From: Treponema sp.
GTDB taxonomy: Bacteria; Spirochaetota; Spirochaetia; Treponematales; Breznakiellaceae
DNA length: 7,276 bases
NCBI GenBank assembly: GCA_009780285.1
Contig: WRAL01000069.1
Location: 1-7,276 of the forward strand
Direction: 5' to 3'
Positions 6,708 to 7,276 of the stretch are shown in pieces. The translations under genes and the position numbers were made by a program. Each line of letters begins with the position of its first letter. Position 1 is the stretch's first letter. The notes under the pieces are model-generated. The model was not told the origin of the DNA. It saw nothing but the letters and a program-made list of their open reading frames with translations, and searched no databases.

Positions 6708-6777
6708 TGAAGAGAGGAACACCTCCTTCAACCTAGCGTTAGGCGGATAACTGAGAATTGCTGCGCGCGAGCGCGCC

Positions 6778-6805
6778 TTGCGCGAACAGCCCGAGCGGGT
6801 ATACT
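6778..6805 (+). promoter_or_regulatory. possible promoter for the moeA-like gene
   Basis: TATACT (6800-6805, 5 of 6 matches to the -10 consensus) lies 16 bases after TTGCGC (6778-6783, 3 of 6 matches to the -35 consensus), giving a leader of about 75 bases. The -35 match is weak. An alternative A/T-rich stretch at 6833-6840 is also possible, so the assignment is tentative. Confidence 0.3.
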
Positions 6806-6885
6806 GGACTTGTTCGAAAGCTGAAGTTTCCGAATATATCATTCAACCTAGGCCCAAAGGCCGAACCCTGCTCGCGGAGGCAAAA

Positions 6886-7276
6886 ATGGCGAAGCGCAAC
6901 CTGTACCTAAAAAACACGCCCGTGGACGAGGCGCTGGAGCTCTTTCTCGCGGCGCTAAAGGCCTCGCCCGAAGCTCCGGCGCGGGCGCCCGAAAAAATCC
7001 CCTCGGCAGGCGCGCTGGGGCGGATTACCGCAGGCGCGATCCTGGCGCGCCTTTGCTCGCCCTCGTTCAACGCCGCGGCCATGGACGGAATCGCCGTGGT
7101 CGCCGCGGCCACTTCCAGCGCGGCGGAAACCACGCCAAAGCGCCTCAAGCCGGGCCGGGATTTCGCCCCGGTGGACACAGGCGATCCGCTGCGCGCGCCC
7201 TACGACGCGGTGATAATGGCCGAGGACATCGAGGATGCGGAAAACGGCGAGGCCATCGTGCGCGCGGCGGCGGCAA
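6886..7276 (+). CDS. moeA: MoeA-like molybdopterin molybdenumtransferase, 3' truncated by window edge
   Basis: The first 130 residues of a cytoplasmic molybdenum cofactor enzyme. MoeA inserts molybdate into adenylated molybdopterin, the last common step of Moco synthesis. The evidence is SPSFNAAAMDGIAV (about residues 58-71), which corresponds to the SAMDGYAV region of MoeA with the conserved Asp (D67) kept, and VDTGDPLRAPYDAVIMAEDI (about 96-115), which corresponds to the TGAPLPxGADAVVxxED region. The N-terminal KRNLYLKNTPVDEALELFLAAL is longer than in E. coli MoeA and recalls the MoeA group that often carries a C-terminal periplasmic-binding-like domain; the gene end is outside the window, so this cannot be tested here. 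GGAGG (6876-6880) sits 5 bases before the ATG, giving a clear start. Codons are very GC-rich and the region after D67 is alanine-rich. Tyr in MDGYAV is Ile here, and the preceding Ser is Ala. Confidence 0.85.
   Translation, partial: MAKRNLYLKNTPVDEALELFLAALKASPEAPARAPEKIPSAGALGRITAGAILARLCSPSFNAAAMDGIAVVAAATSSAAETTPKRLKPGRDFAPVDTGDPLRAPYDAVIMAEDIEDAENGEAIVRAAAA

Larger units (their letters stand above)
6525..6762. repeat. ~238-bp near-palindromic intergenic repeat element
   Basis: The two halves of this non-coding stretch are imperfect inverted copies of each other. The outer ends AGCATTCTCAGTT (6525-6537) and AACTGAGAATTGCT (6749-6762) pair with a one-base bulge. The middle arms CTCCGTGGTTG (6594-6604) and CAACCACGGAG (6678-6688) pair perfectly. 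The centre is a perfect 11-bp hairpin (6626-6650). No transposase or protein-coding frame is seen. The CTCCGTG/CACGGAG wording resembles dispersed intergenic repeats that I recall from several environmental bacterial genomes. A non-autonomous MITE-like element is the best guess; an amplified structural repeat is the alternative. Confidence 0.65.

Noticed and set aside
6535..6744. GTTTAAC (6535-6541) and GTTAGGC (6738-6744) fit the outer boxes of an integron attC site.
   Set aside because: The two boxes are not fully complementary, the ~210-base span exceeds usual attC lengths, no integrase or cassette layout is seen, and the intervening repeats explain the structure better.
6525..6762. Whether the repeated units form a CRISPR array.
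   Set aside because: Units are 7-9 bases with no unique spacers of regular length, and there are no cas genes nearby.
6654..6842. A 62-codon minus-strand frame in the divergent intergenic region.
   Set aside because: It runs through the inverted repeat element, lacks a ribosome binding site and shows no family features.
6843..7178. A 111-codon minus-strand frame opposite the moeA-like gene.
   Set aside because: It is an Ala/Arg/Ser-rich shadow of the GC-rich moeA reading frame, which has a clear start site and MoeA motifs.

Overview
The window reads as ordinary chromosomal DNA from a GC-rich bacterium, probably Gram-negative because an RND-type inner-membrane efflux pump is present. The taxon is not certain. 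The pairing of an RND pump with a PG0541-type companion, a soluble multi-PAS hybrid kinase and a MoeA with an extended N-terminus recalls Spirochaetota, and less strongly Synergistota or Desulfobacterota. This is inference from family memory, not from a search.

Layout from left to right. (1) Bases 1-2235, plus strand: the C-terminal ~70% of an HAE1-like RND transporter, cut by the window edge. (2) 2232-2534, plus strand: a 100-aa PG0541-family transporter-associated protein whose ATG overlaps the pump's stop codon, so the two are probably translationally coupled. (3) 2543-2574: a 13-bp perfect stem-loop between convergent genes. (4) 2584-5304, minus strand: a 906-aa soluble hybrid histidine kinase with three PAS domains, HisKA, HATPase, a degenerate receiver and a true receiver. 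(5) 5365-6471, minus strand: the universally conserved P-loop ATPase YchF, 60 bases upstream of the kinase and possibly co-transcribed with it. (6) 6472-6885: a 414-base divergent intergenic region. It holds a good ychF promoter with a palindrome over its -10 box, and a ~238-bp near-palindromic repeat element containing CTCCGTG/CACGGAG iterations and a perfect 11-bp hairpin. (7) 6886-7276, plus strand: the N-terminal 130 residues of a MoeA-like molybdenum cofactor enzyme, cut by the window edge.

The genes form three functional groups that are not obviously related: efflux (1-2), signalling next to a translation/stress-linked ATPase (4-5), and molybdenum cofactor synthesis (7). I find no defence system, CRISPR array, tRNA, rRNA or transposase gene. 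The most unusual items are the near-palindromic intergenic element, the palindrome centred on the ychF -10 box with no Shine-Dalgarno sequence, the Cys-to-Ser change at the redox position of YchF, the pseudo-receiver in the kinase, and the glycine-rich loops in the pump. None amounts to a convincing new system.
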